DNA of 28,017 bases, taken from contig BMAT01014017.1 of the NCBI GenBank assembly GCA_019649035.1, positions 194,770-222,786 of the forward strand, written 5' to 3'. The translations under genes were made by a program, and so were the position numbers. The notes under the pieces are model-generated. The model worked only from the letters and a program-made list of their open reading frames with translations. It was not told the DNA's origin and made no database searches. Source of the stretch: Elysia marginata. Its lineage: Eukaryota; Mollusca; Gastropoda; Plakobranchidae. Position 1 is the first letter of the stretch; each line of letters begins with the position of its first letter. Positions 18,453 through 28,017 of this stretch are shown piece by piece.

Positions 18453-20261
18453 TTTTGTTGCTGTCCTGATTGTTCTCGCTATGAATGCATTAATAACATT
18501 CATTTTAGTTTTTCAATTAGATACATCTCAATCGATATTTTAGCTTGCCGCTATAAAATACCTCATTATCCCTCAAACATCTAACATTATGCAAAAAAGC
18601 ATGATTTTTTTTGCCACAAATTTCATTTATAACAATTCTACTAGCCAGTTTGTTTTGTTGTAACTTGTTCCCACTCTTTTCTCAAAATTGGACGACACCT
18701 TAAAGGCCAGCAGGTGTCTAAATCAGACCACAGTTTATCTTATTATAAAAATATAGACATGCATGCAGTTCGCAGAGAACGATGATGACTATCTAGGATC
18801 AAAGACATTTAGAAATCTATGTTACGGATCCTTTGAAAAAAAGTAACATTATAGTCTAGGCCTAGGGCTAACATGGGACAGGGTTCCTGTGGTAAGTTCA
18901 TATGTGAACGAAAAGATCATGTTTGATATGGAAAGTTATAAGGCAGTAAGAGAACTTAAAAAATCTTGGTTAAGAGGTTCAGGTACCGGTGTATCTGGGC
19001 CACAACGTCTCGAACATGTCCGCTTGTGAGACGCAAGTCCAAAATTTGGTCTACAGACTTGTATGCAGTCAGTTCTTTGAAATGCAGATGCTTCAGATTC
19101 GTTGTGTCAGCTTTTACGGCCTTTTTGGTGCTTTAGAGAGTCTCTGGCGCTCAACAGAATTATGGGACTCCCCCGATAGACTTTTTCAGGTCGTCATTAA
19201 TTAAAATATTTTGTTGTACAAATGGGCATTTGGTGAAAAATACAGGTGAAATAATTCAATTGATCAAAGGTACTCAAAGAAGCGATTGGTGCACGAGATT
19301 GAGATTTATCGGTCACTTGAGATTGTGTAGATACATAAAGTCATTTGATCTTTAATGTAAGACAACTATACATTTATCTCTCCTCTTTTCATAAAATCTT
19401 TCTAGAAAACAAACCTTAAAGCGAATGTGATTTTCCTTTGAAGCTTTTTATGTCTTACCGGATTCCCCCACACCACTCCCCTTTTTATACCATACGTTTA
19501 CCAATCCTTAAAACACTGTTGGAGAACGATTGTTGATTCTAGCAGTTAAAACTTATTTACACACATCCTTAACCTTTTATATGACAAAATACATATGCTG
19601 TCTATTCTTAAATTCTTTGATTGAGTACTGAGTAGTGGGTAGCTACATGTCGTGATTACAAAACTGACTCTGTTATGCGTTGCTAGGCTCGTCAAGCAAG
19701 TGGGTTGGGAAGAAAATTTCAAAATTGTATTTGTGTGTTAGAGACGTTGGGCATGGTCTTGTCTCAAGTGGAGGCATCTGGAGAAAACAAGTTTCTACGT
19801 AAATGACTGGATCATGTGAGCTATGCGCAGTAGCTGCCTGCAGTATATATTCAGGTTTCGATGATGTTGTTGCTCTCTATTCTTCTTTTGACCTAGTTTA
19901 ATTAGATAACTTATTTTGTTAGTTCATGGAGTACGATACGACATAATTTATGGAGAATCAGATAATATCTACTTCTTATAATGTATTTGAGGTTAGACAT
20001 CCTTGACCAGTTTTATGTTTTGAAAGGTAGGCATGCTGTGAGAGAAGTAAACAGAACATTGTCAAATCATCCAATCGAGAGAGTTGCGAGGGAGCACTTC
20101 CCCATTCCCAGTCCATATGGAACTGTCCAGCGTCACCACGAGTCCAAAAATTATAAGCTCAGTCTCGTGCTATGATGACTTTATTAGTTGTTTATTCGCT
20201 ATTCGATTCTAATGCACTGCTTAAATAAGCTAAAAGGGAAGAGATATACCAAGAGGAGGGG

Positions 20262-20264
<3 letters not shown>
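18453..20264. other. Non-coding or unresolved DNA
   Basis: There is no identifiable gene. Slightly GC-richer stretches at about 18860-18890 (followed by a GTAAGT at 18892), 18990-19195 and 20035-20160 contain short open frames without known motifs. They might be exons of the same unknown locus or nothing. Confidence 0.4.

Positions 20265-20303
<39 letters not shown>
20265..20303. repeat. (AG)n microsatellite
   Basis: About 19 uninterrupted AG units. Confidence 0.95.
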
Positions 20304-20309
<6 letters not shown>

Positions 20310-20741
20310 GGATCAGGTGTGAGGCTTCAAGCAAGACTTGAGTTTGAGATTGATTAATCTTATACTATAGAAATCCCCAGTCTTTCTGTTGCTGTGAGAC
20401 AAGATTTTCTTTGTTATTTATATTTTATTGGAGGTATAAAGTATAGCTGCAAAGTTTAGACGGATAGGGATATAAGCAGTACCTCCTTTTGCGCAGTTTC
20501 ATTTTGCCTCTAAGGTCGCTGAAAGAAAAACAACCGGAATAACAGTTGGGCTGACACATGGGATCCTACCTTGCTGTCGGACATATTATTTAAGTCAAAG
20601 TGGGAAAAGCAAAGGATCCACTGTCGTCGATCACGAAACTATCTTTGGATTCTCCCATGCATATTCCTTTGTCAGCAATTGATATTTTCTTTTCGAATTT
20701 TTTGTTTGGTTTGTTTGTTTTCTTTTTGGTGCTCTTTTCAG

Positions 20742-20853
20742 ACCCAATGGGTTCGTTGAAGTTGCCAGCTTTGGGAAAGACAAAAGTATTGAGGCAACAA
20801 TGCAGTCTTTTGTCAAAAGGATTCGAAAGGAAAAGGAAATTAGAAAGAGATAA
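20742..20853 (+). CDS. Candidate host exon, unidentified
   Basis: A strong acceptor, TTTTCTTTTTGGTGCTCTTTTCAG with AG at 20740-20741, opens onto a segment with two readable frames. Entering in phase 2 it reads PNGFVEVASFGKDKSIEAT and then a basic stretch MQSFVKRIRKEKEIRKR, ending in TAA at 20851-20853. Its codons look coding, with many G-first positions. Entering in phase 1 it stays open to about 20875. A further open frame upstream (about 20480-20690, containing TTGITVGLTHG) could supply an earlier exon, with a weak GTGGGA donor at 20599. That donor would match only the phase 1 frame. No family is recognised. Confidence 0.25.
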
Positions 20854-20879
20854 AGATTATTGCTTGAGATGTTAGATGT

Positions 20880-21062
20880 GTGAGATGTACAAAGTCGTAA
20901 AGGCGCGGTAGTCAAAGCAAGTAGCAATATGTGGATTGATCGAGATTTGAGATAATTAGAGAATAAAGTAAGGACATATTTACTGTAGGGTGGGGAGTGT
21001 AGAGAGAAGAAGAAAAAGGGAGGAAAAAGTTAAATGATAGTTATTGGTTAGGCTTTGATGAT
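20880..21062. other. Purine-rich non-coding spacer
   Basis: AGAGAGAAGAAGAAAAAGGG-type sequence. No feature beyond that. Confidence 0.5.
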
Positions 21063-21235
21063 ATGCCGAAACTGTTAGTAAAATTCGGTAGGAATTCCAT
21101 CTGGGCCCGGCTTCCGCTTTTGACTTTGCCTGTGGCAGGTCGTGTTTTTATCGGAGCTCTGGCTCTCGGCTTTATTTTGCTTGTTTTCTTCTCTAATTCT
21201 TCTATGTTGTTTCAAGGACTATCAGTCATCGTGTT
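21063..21235 (-). mobile_element. Fragment of an L1-type LINE reverse transcriptase
   Basis: On the minus strand, KPGPDGIPTEFY (21110-21078) is the conserved start of L1/Tx1-type reverse transcriptases, and the following codons (QFRHI after a TAA) fit its continuation. Upstream, in a shifted frame, ELEKK...KVKSGS fits the linker that precedes this motif. So the fragment has at least one frameshift and one stop, with only about 170 bp recognisable. The plus-strand 81-codon hydrophobic frame over this place (21063-21308) is its antisense shadow. Confidence 0.55.
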
Positions 21236-22518
21236 TATAGCGCTTAATTTCTTATTTTGTTTTAGTTTATGTGCGGTTAGCTCTGTTATTTACACATTCA
21301 CTGGCTAAAGTACATGTGTTTTCGCGAGGCTCTGACTCTGACTCTTTAGTAGGTCTTCACTGAGCTTGACACAGAGATCTCTTGATTGAAAGTTGGATAC
21401 TTGAGTCTAGTTGGTTTTTGTTTCATTTTCTGACTTTTCTTTCATTTCTTTTTTACTCCGCCTTTCACACCATCTACCACACCCTTATCCGTTAATTTTT
21501 TTCTTTTTTCTCCTTTCTCTCTTCCGCCCTTTTTTCTTTAGCACTCTCATATATTTTGTTACTTTGTATCTAAGTTACCGCTCTCTTCCTGCTTTTTGTT
21601 TCTTTTACACCCCAACCTGCGTATAAACTATCTGTCGTTTGTACTATTAGTTTCCACCAGTTACCCATTTTGTTTCTTTGAATCTTTATTTTTTTTCTTC
21701 TCATTCATTTATTGGATTACTATTTTTTGGCCTAGGCTCTGTTTAAGCATTCGCTTACATTGCCTTCACTTGTTTGCCCCTTTTTAATATTTATATATAT
21801 ATATATATATAACAACACTTATTGCAGTAATTATCTGTACCCTTTCTGTTAATATGAATTTTCTATAATTTTTCATTTTCCTTTAAGATCTGGTAAAAAT
21901 AAATAGGATAACTTTTATTCATCCTAACATAGAAATTCATAATGTACACCATGATCATAAAAATTTGCATGTAGCGCAGATATATTACATAAAAAGTTTT
22001 GTCGTTACAACAAATGTTCAGTACAAATATACTGACAGTTTAACAAACCTTTAGATGTACAACGTTCATGGCGAATAAGTCAGATGTCGCAATTTTTCAT
22101 CTTTAAAGGCGTTGCTCTTTTGAACAAGACATTTTTTAACCCTTCAAACATCAAAAGCGTCACAAAATAATCAACATTTTGTAGAAAGGTATTAAAACTG
22201 TTGTTGATTTAAAAGACAAGAAAAATGTAACCTTAAATGTAATTTTCTGAAAAAAAAAGAAATGTTGACTACCGGTTAAAAAATTGTACTAAATTTACTA
22301 AAACAGTAATCTTATATTTTTATAACAGCTATAACTGTTCGCAGTATCTATCTATCGATATATACATTCATTATTTCCACCTATTTTACTTTTAGTTTTC
22401 AGTTGCAAATATAAAGAGGAACTAACGAGGAAAACTAAACCAAAAAAACAAAAACCAGCACCAAAAAAATAGTACGTCGAAATAGACAAATTGTCATTCC
22501 AATAAAAGTAGATTGTAA
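21236..22518. other. T-rich then AT-rich non-coding DNA
   Basis: Positions 21.4-21.8 kb are a T/C-rich tract whose Phe/Leu/Ser frames are compositional. A (TA)n run lies at 21792-21811. Positions 21.8-22.5 kb show no feature. Confidence 0.5.
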
Positions 22519-22680
22519 TTAAGAATTAATGTCAGAGCAAATTACAGGATCTAAAAGCTTGAAAGAAAAACTAGCGTTTAGCCCCAGATCTATGACCTGA
22601 TTCCGAGCCAATACGAGCACCTCATGTGTTGGTCTGGTAAACGTGGGATCGGGAGGGATGGGGAGCTGGCAAGAAGGCAT
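22519..22680 (-). other. GC-rich minus-strand open frame, unidentified
   Basis: A 53-codon minus-strand frame starts at ATG 22680 and stops at TAA 22521-22519. It covers a distinctly GC-rich islet (about 22580-22685) in AT-rich DNA. It reads MPSCQLPIPPDPTFTRP, then THEVLVLARNQVIDLGLN and a closing SFSFKLLDPVICSDINS. The frame opens a few codons further upstream, after a TGA, with a weak CCAG acceptor-like site. I recognise no domain. It may be a terminal exon, a fragment of a repeat body or chance. Confidence 0.2.
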
Positions 22681-22935
22681 GCCTCTTTCAACTGGTATAT
22701 GTATACATCATTAATTGATGTTCCTTACAGAGCAGGTCGATTGCGATAGAAAGAACTATGTGTGTCGTCAACCCTGGACAAGGTACCTAGTGAGGGAATG
22801 AGAGGGGAAAATATATAGGGTGTGCAGAGAGAGGGAGGAAAAGTGGTACAAAAGAAAACAAAAAACAAAATGAGGATAGAGAAAGCCATACAAAAGAAGA
22901 AAAAAGGGGGGAAGGGAAAGAGAGCGCGCGCGACG

Positions 22936-22938
<3 letters not shown>

Positions 22939-23031
<93 letters not shown>

Positions 23032-23110
23032 GACAGAGACAGACAGACGGACGGGCAGGGACAGGCAGACAAACAGACATACAGACAGAGGCAGGCAGAC
23101 AGTGAGACCG
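22939..23110. repeat. Compound microsatellite (AG)n then (GACA)n
   Basis: About 32 AG units (22939-23002) pass directly into (GACA)n, perfect to about 23030 and then degenerate with GGCA, AACA and GAGA variants to 23110. Long Ser/Leu/Cys-rich and Arg/Glu/Gln-rich frames on both strands are repeat artefacts. Confidence 0.95.
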
Positions 23111-25351
23111 TCATATAAAGTGAAAAAAAATAACAAGCCAAATATTTGCAATTTTGTAAAAAAAAAGTCAAGTGAGTCAAAAATGAATAAAGAAGTGCAC
23201 ATTTATGAGTTTAGTTTTCTTTAACAAAAAGCTACGAAAAAAATCTGCAGTCCCGTATTGTCAGCGTAATGAAGTCTAAACAGAGGGGATTAGAGAGAGG
23301 ATGATAAAAATCTAAAATTCCTCTTAATTCAGCAACTCAATTACCAGATGTTGATTCATTTTTGCATAACTTGTCGTGCTTAAAAGCAAAGTAATCATTT
23401 TTCTCCGCCGCTCATATGCAGGTTGTCAATCGAGACATGACATGTTTGGATACTTGTTTTAACTACGTATCGTTCATTACACACAAAAAAGCAGATTATG
23501 ATCTGAATGATTCAGCAATGCGATCAGTGTCTCGTTGATTATCACAAAAAACCCAGCGTTGTGCACACCATTGCTCCACATAATGATGATTGTCGCAAAT
23601 GATACTTCCGATTTATTACTTTTTATTTGATATCTGTTTGTATCTTTGCCTCTTTCTTTGTCTCTCTTATCTCATTCTTTAACTTCATTGCTTTCCTTAT
23701 CAATGCTTTTTCTCTCTTTACCTCTTTCGCTGCGTATCTTTTTGTCCAACTCTCTTTTTTCAGATGATCTACCCTCTTCTTCTCCACGACTCAGGCGAGA
23801 ATTGAGAAACATGTGAATATCGTGATTATAAAAAGTATTTTATATACTACTGTTAAAATGCCCGCAATGTCACGAATTTAAGTAAACCCAATAAGGCTGA
23901 ACTCACCACCGATTATTCAACGCGTTCCTTAAGTTGCATTTGTTATATCGTATTTGTTAAGTCATTACGTCTATCCCCTACCTCTCTTTTGTTCTGTCTT
24001 AACATTTATAATTGCACTTGTCTATCTCCCCCATCCCCTCTTCTCTGTTGGCCCTAATAGTTTTCTAGGCCTGCTGCTCAAATCTCGACAATAGAGACCT
24101 TAAGCACACGCACCGTGTCTCACTACGCGTACGTGAAAATCGGGAAAGCAGATCAAGGAATCTATAAAAATAATGAAACCAGTTTCTAAAAATAGACCCA
24201 CAGACGTTCTCGTCATGCTCACGCGTTGGCTGCTTAAAGTCCATATAGATCTAGATGTGCTCCGGCCTTCTTGCTGAACGGTATGCATTTTCCGCCTTCT
24301 AACTGTTTTCGTAGTGTGTAAAAGTTGACGCGGAGCTAATCGCTTCCCCTGTTACTTAGCAACAAAAGTGTCCTTAAATCAGTCAAATAAGTTGCCTTCA
24401 AGGTGACCTTCAACAATTAAAAAAATTGAAGAAAACTTGACACGCAAAGCCTTGACTCCGGATCAAGAAGTCTTATTCTAGATTAAGATATCTTCCCCCA
24501 CGAGTCCTATTCCCTGAAGCTTCCCGAACGACAGCAAGATAAATATAGAGCACGGCTAACCCATGAGTTCTACTACCGATCTTGGCCTAGATTCGCTAAC
24601 TGATTAAGTTCGACTCTCTCAATAAGCGCAGTAAAGCGCTGATTCAGACATAAAGTTCTCTCGTTGTGCCTTATCTAGGCCAATATTTTAATTAGCGTAT
24701 AATGCAAAAAACTCAAAATGATTAGAAAAATAATTTCTCAATGATAAGGCTCCAAATGACCAGATTTTGGTGCACGTCAGCATGAAATTTGTTATTTTTA
24801 TTTGTTATTTTTATTTATTTATTTTTTTGGGGGGGGAGCCTTTTTCCGAACCCACAGAGTTTGCTAAACCATTCTCTATTTTTTAAATTATAGGATGGTA
24901 CGCTTGTCTTGCTTCCTCCTAGAACTCTGGCTGTGTGAGTAGACAAAGTCGGAAGGAAATGAGCAAAATACAGATCATTATTTAATGATAGAGGGAAGAA
25001 GGTGCAGAATCAAACAAACAAATAATATTTTTAAAACAACTGTAAAAGACAGGACAATGTTGATCAACTTTCACCAAACCTGATCAAAAGCCAAGTTTTA
25101 AGAGTTTCGACATAATAATGAGCACATTCCACATCTTAAGTAAACAGATGCAATATTTCTTATCTTCAAAACCATCCAGTTTTTCTTCCGTTTGGTTTTA
25201 TCTTAAATGATACTAGTTCTTTGAACTGTTACCTCATTTGTCATAAATTTGCAAGATCAATTTTGAGCCCTCTTGAACAATTTGCCCCACGCCATGAAAA
25301 TATTGTCTCTTTCGGTTTATGTTGAGAGGAAAAAAGGCACCGGCAATTTCA
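23111..25351. other. AT-rich non-coding DNA
   Basis: I see no gene. (TTTATTTGTTATT)-like sequence and a run of eight G lie at about 24787-24836. A modestly GC-rich patch at 24085-24300 carries a 62-codon minus frame without motifs and a TAGATCTAG motif. Confidence 0.5.
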
Positions 25352-25400
25352 TGATAAGCTAAGCTAAGTTAAGATAAATAAATTGTTTTAGTCCAAAAAT
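25352..25400 (-). mobile_element. LINE 3'-tail-like remnant
   Basis: On the minus strand, GGACTAAAACAATTTATTTATCTTAACTTAGCTTAGCTTATC resembles the GGA..AATAAAG..TTATC endings at 5294-5323 and 12757-12794. It is only a tail and could be chance similarity in AT-rich DNA. Confidence 0.3.
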
Positions 25401-26989
25401 ATGCAATTTGTAGGTCAGATTACATAATATCAGAATGAATACGGAATGCATACCACCATGTAGACACAATGACATTTAACATTTCAAAAAGTATTCTTTG
25501 CTTTTTTTATTTCTTCATGTCATCTAATTTCAACCATATTCTTTAGCATATTAAAGCACACAAAAGTTAGTAATGAGCTAGGCCCACTGCTTTCCTTGCT
25601 TTTTGTTTGTCTTTTTTGTTTCTGGTTTCTTTAATATTCCTTTGATAAATGTTTAAAAATTGATACGCTTAAGTTTTATATCTTCTTAAAGATAGTTTTA
25701 AGAGCATTAGTCATAATTGCCTGAGGCTTAAAATCATAACTATCCTCGTAAAAGCTATTAAACATTCGAAAAAGAAAGTATTACATCCATTTACGGAATA
25801 TCTTTTATGATATAATGTCATCGCGACCGGCCAATAAAATTTCTTTTCAATATTTTTTGTTGCAGTGATTAGGACAGGATTTGTTAGGTTATAATTTGTT
25901 CTAGGTGTAATGGTTTACAGCTTTTTCACGTATACATTGCCATATAACTAACAATGAACAAGCACTGTAGAAAAAATTTTTTAAAGGATTTTGAACAGCT
26001 AAATAATATATTTGTAGTTAAAGAAAAAAAAGAAACAAATATAATAATGAATTGTTAAAATCGCAAAGAAAATTTTGATCTCTCATGTTGATGTTCACGT
26101 GATGGCGATAATTACGATTTCACGATAAAGAGATGCACAACGCTTTTACTAAGACGATAAAAAATAATGGTTATGACGACTAAAACCTGTCCATAACCAA
26201 AAGAAGGAGATGAAAAATGTGTTAAACGATGATATTCATGGCGATAATGATAACGATAAAAATGTTTATGTTTATCAGTTACCCGTCTAATTTCTTTCCT
26301 CTTTAATATTACACATATATAGCTTAACCGCAAGGCTTTGTCTTAAAATACTGGGTGAAAGTGGACTTGAACAGTTTGCTATGAAAAAAAAATCAGCTTC
26401 GCTATTTGAACGAAATGCCGCACTCATGCCGGAGTATGTTGAAATATAAAAGAATATGTAGTAGTTTGCCGGGACAAAATGATCTTTAATTTTGTTCCAA
26501 CTTGCACCTTGTAATCCTATAAATAATTTTAAATGCGTAGGGTAGCCATGCAAACGCTTGCAATCCTTATATGGACAAGAATTTGACATTTAGCCAGCTC
26601 AAAACAATTAAAATTTATAAGACACACGTCATAAACATTACGCCATTGCCAAAAGCAATACAGTGTTATTTCAAAAGACACAGCATATACAACTTATCAC
26701 ATTTATTTATTCTTGTTTCGAACTGAAATGTGTAAAATGACAAACATAAATGTAGTCACCCTTAATAGATTTGACAGCTAAATAAAGATGTCCTCGTTTC
26801 GTGTATGAACTTCTCCATGTAAGTAAACACAAGCAGGGGAGGTGAGACGCTTCGTCAAAAACCAACTTATTACCTATAGAGACAAGAGCCATTCTCTTAA
26901 CATTAGCTGACGAAGTTTCCAGTATTATAATTTTCAAATCTTGGTTGAATGTGAAAAAAAACATGCTATCTAAGCTATCTCTATTTCGT
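25401..26989. other. AT-rich non-coding DNA
   Basis: Degenerate GAT/GATAAC triplets lie at 26085-26270. Minus-strand open frames at 26287-26589 (100 codons) and 26707-26964 (85 codons) have no recognisable motif and no splice or start context that persuades me. Confidence 0.45.
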
Positions 26990-27107
26990 CTGTCTGTCTG
27001 TCTGTCTGTGTGGCCTCTGTCTGTCTTTTCTCTCTATCTCTCCGTCTCTGTCTGTCTGTCTGTCTCTAACCATCCATCTATCTATCTATCTATCTATCTA
27101 TGTATGT
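26990..27107. repeat. Compound (TCTG)n / (ATCT)n microsatellite
   Basis: (TCTG)n at 26990-27008 and again at 27046-27064, with diverged TCTC between them, then about seven ATCT units at 27075-27103. A CT-rich tract continues at 27118-27250. Confidence 0.9.
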
Positions 27108-27250
27108 ACTTATATATCTCTCTTCATTTTATTTGCTGTCAGCCTAGACCTGTCTCTCTTCTCTGTTTCTTTCTCTCTTTTTCCCTACCTTCTTCTCTTG
27201 AGCCCACCGCCCCCTCTCTCTCTCCTCTTTCTCTCTCCTCTCTCTCTTCC

Positions 27251-28017
27251 CATGGCCGCTTTGTAGTCTTCTGCAACAACTAACCTAACTCTATTTTCAT
27301 AAACAGTCTACACTTCTTCTCTTTTTCTTCTCATTGCCTCTTTCCCCTGTCAAAACAAAATTCTGGCTGCTAATATCTGTATATCAATATCTTAAAATTC
27401 CCATATCTTAGTCCAACCATCCGTTTCAGTATCCTCTTCTGCCCATTGTAACCATTAATGTCAAAGCAAGTAAAAAACTTGTTTCCAATTGATTTTCCAT
27501 TTAAATCTTAACAAAATCCCTTTTAGAAAATTAAAATTAATTCACTGCATTTTAATCAAGAAGGCTATAAGCATTAATATGAAAAAAAAGAATATAATTA
27601 CAGTTTGCTATGCCCGTGCAAGAAATTCAACCATATTTCTGTTTTAACATTAACTACGGAAACAACGGAAAAACTACTTATTGGTTAATGTCGTTTATTC
27701 GTGTCTGTTTTCTAAACGAACAAAAAAGAAAAATTATAGAGTTTTAATTAAAACACTGGAATTGATTTCCTTTCTGCTTATACGGAAATATAAGAAGTTG
27801 AAGTTCATAGCGTAGTTTGATGAAAAGAAAACGGTCAGGAAACTAATACAGCAATTTGAGCGATAACATTAATAAGAAAGGCTATCAAAACTCGAGTTCC
27901 TAATGATACCTTAAAACCGCATGCTGGTTTTAAACTCTTCTCCATCCCTCCCCATCTTCTGTCAATATGTCTATATATCTATCCACCCATTTAGCTATTT
28001 GTCTGTCTATCTACCTA
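27251..28017. other. AT-rich non-coding DNA to the right edge
   Basis: No gene was seen. Degenerate TCTA/TCTG units resume at about 27970-28017. Confidence 0.5.

Noticed and set aside
18989-19204. 71-codon plus frame in a mildly GC-rich stretch
   Set aside because: Protein-like in places, but with no homology I recognise and no convincing splice pair. The TTTTTCAG at about 19190 would lie inside it.
19740-19805. Possible terminal exon reading ETLGMVLSQVEASGENK before a stop
   Set aside because: Only about 21 codons after a weak acceptor; too short to support.
21063-21308. 81-codon hydrophobic plus frame that looks like a membrane protein
   Set aside because: The opposite strand carries the L1-type KPGPDGIPTEFY motif, so the hydrophobic frame is the antisense shadow of an A-rich RT region.
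22725-23202. Minus-strand frames of 97-151 codons rich in Ser, Leu and Cys, and the plus-strand Arg/Glu frame at 22822-23118
   Set aside because: They are translations of the (AG)n/(GACA)n array. All frames stay open because the repeat contains no stop codon.
26287-26964. Two minus frames of 100 and 85 codons
   Set aside because: No recognisable domain, start context or splice signals; lengths are plausible by chance in this much sequence.
26945-27283. 112-codon plus frame
   Set aside because: It translates TCTG/ATCT/CT-rich simple sequence, and its hydrophobic Ser/Leu/Cys composition follows from that.
1-28017. CRISPR array, bacterial operon or phage features
   Set aside because: The only regular repeats are eukaryotic microsatellites, and coding density and element types are those of an animal genome.

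Overview
This window looks like AT-rich, non-coding nuclear DNA of an invertebrate animal, with no complete host gene that I can recognise. It is eukaryotic because it carries decayed non-LTR retrotransposons, tRNA-derived SINEs and long microsatellites, and has no dense ORF layout. A mollusc, most likely a gastropod, is my best guess. That rests on the mix of RTE-like and CR1/L2-like LINEs with (TTATC)n-type 3' ends, SINEs with tRNA-like heads, frequent TAGATCTA motifs, and (TCTG)n, (GACA)n and (AG)n tracts. This is recognition by eye, not a database match.

Layout. Positions 1-1055 hold the 5' part of an RTE-like LINE on the minus strand, with a leader and endonuclease domain, running off the left edge. 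Positions 1.1-4.2 kb are AT-rich with a (TCA)n tract and a 20-bp palindrome. Positions 4284-5323 hold a CR1/L2-like LINE on the plus strand that has lost the middle of its reverse transcriptase but keeps the protein C-terminus and 3' end. Positions 5.4-9.7 kb contain two exon-like minus-strand islets, a palindromic MITE-like element (7903-8124), two minus-strand tRNA-derived SINEs (about 8225-8502 and 9085-9300), and NRF1/E-box and X-box motifs. Positions 10.1-11.5 kb hold a duplicated ~150-200 bp block, a SINE-like head followed by a strong stem-loop, and a pair of TAGATCTAG-anchored direct repeats. Positions 11541-12794 hold a second CR1/L2-like LINE copy, dead at its catalytic site. A minus-strand LINE 3' end lies at 14921-15075.

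Positions 17.4-20.9 kb hold the best plus-strand host-exon candidates: short coding-like frames beside good splice-site motifs. I could not join them into one protein. Position 21.1 kb has a minus-strand L1-type reverse transcriptase scrap, 22.5-22.7 kb a GC-rich minus-strand frame, 22.94-23.1 kb a compound (AG)n(GACA)n array, 25.35 kb another LINE-tail-like sequence, and 27.0-27.3 kb TCTG/ATCT/CT-rich simple repeats. The remainder is featureless AT-rich sequence.

Nothing here forms a recognisable new multi-gene system. The items most worth checking are the exon-like islets (7623-7794 minus; 17433-17978 plus), the 222-bp nested-palindrome element and the stem-loop at 11100-11159.
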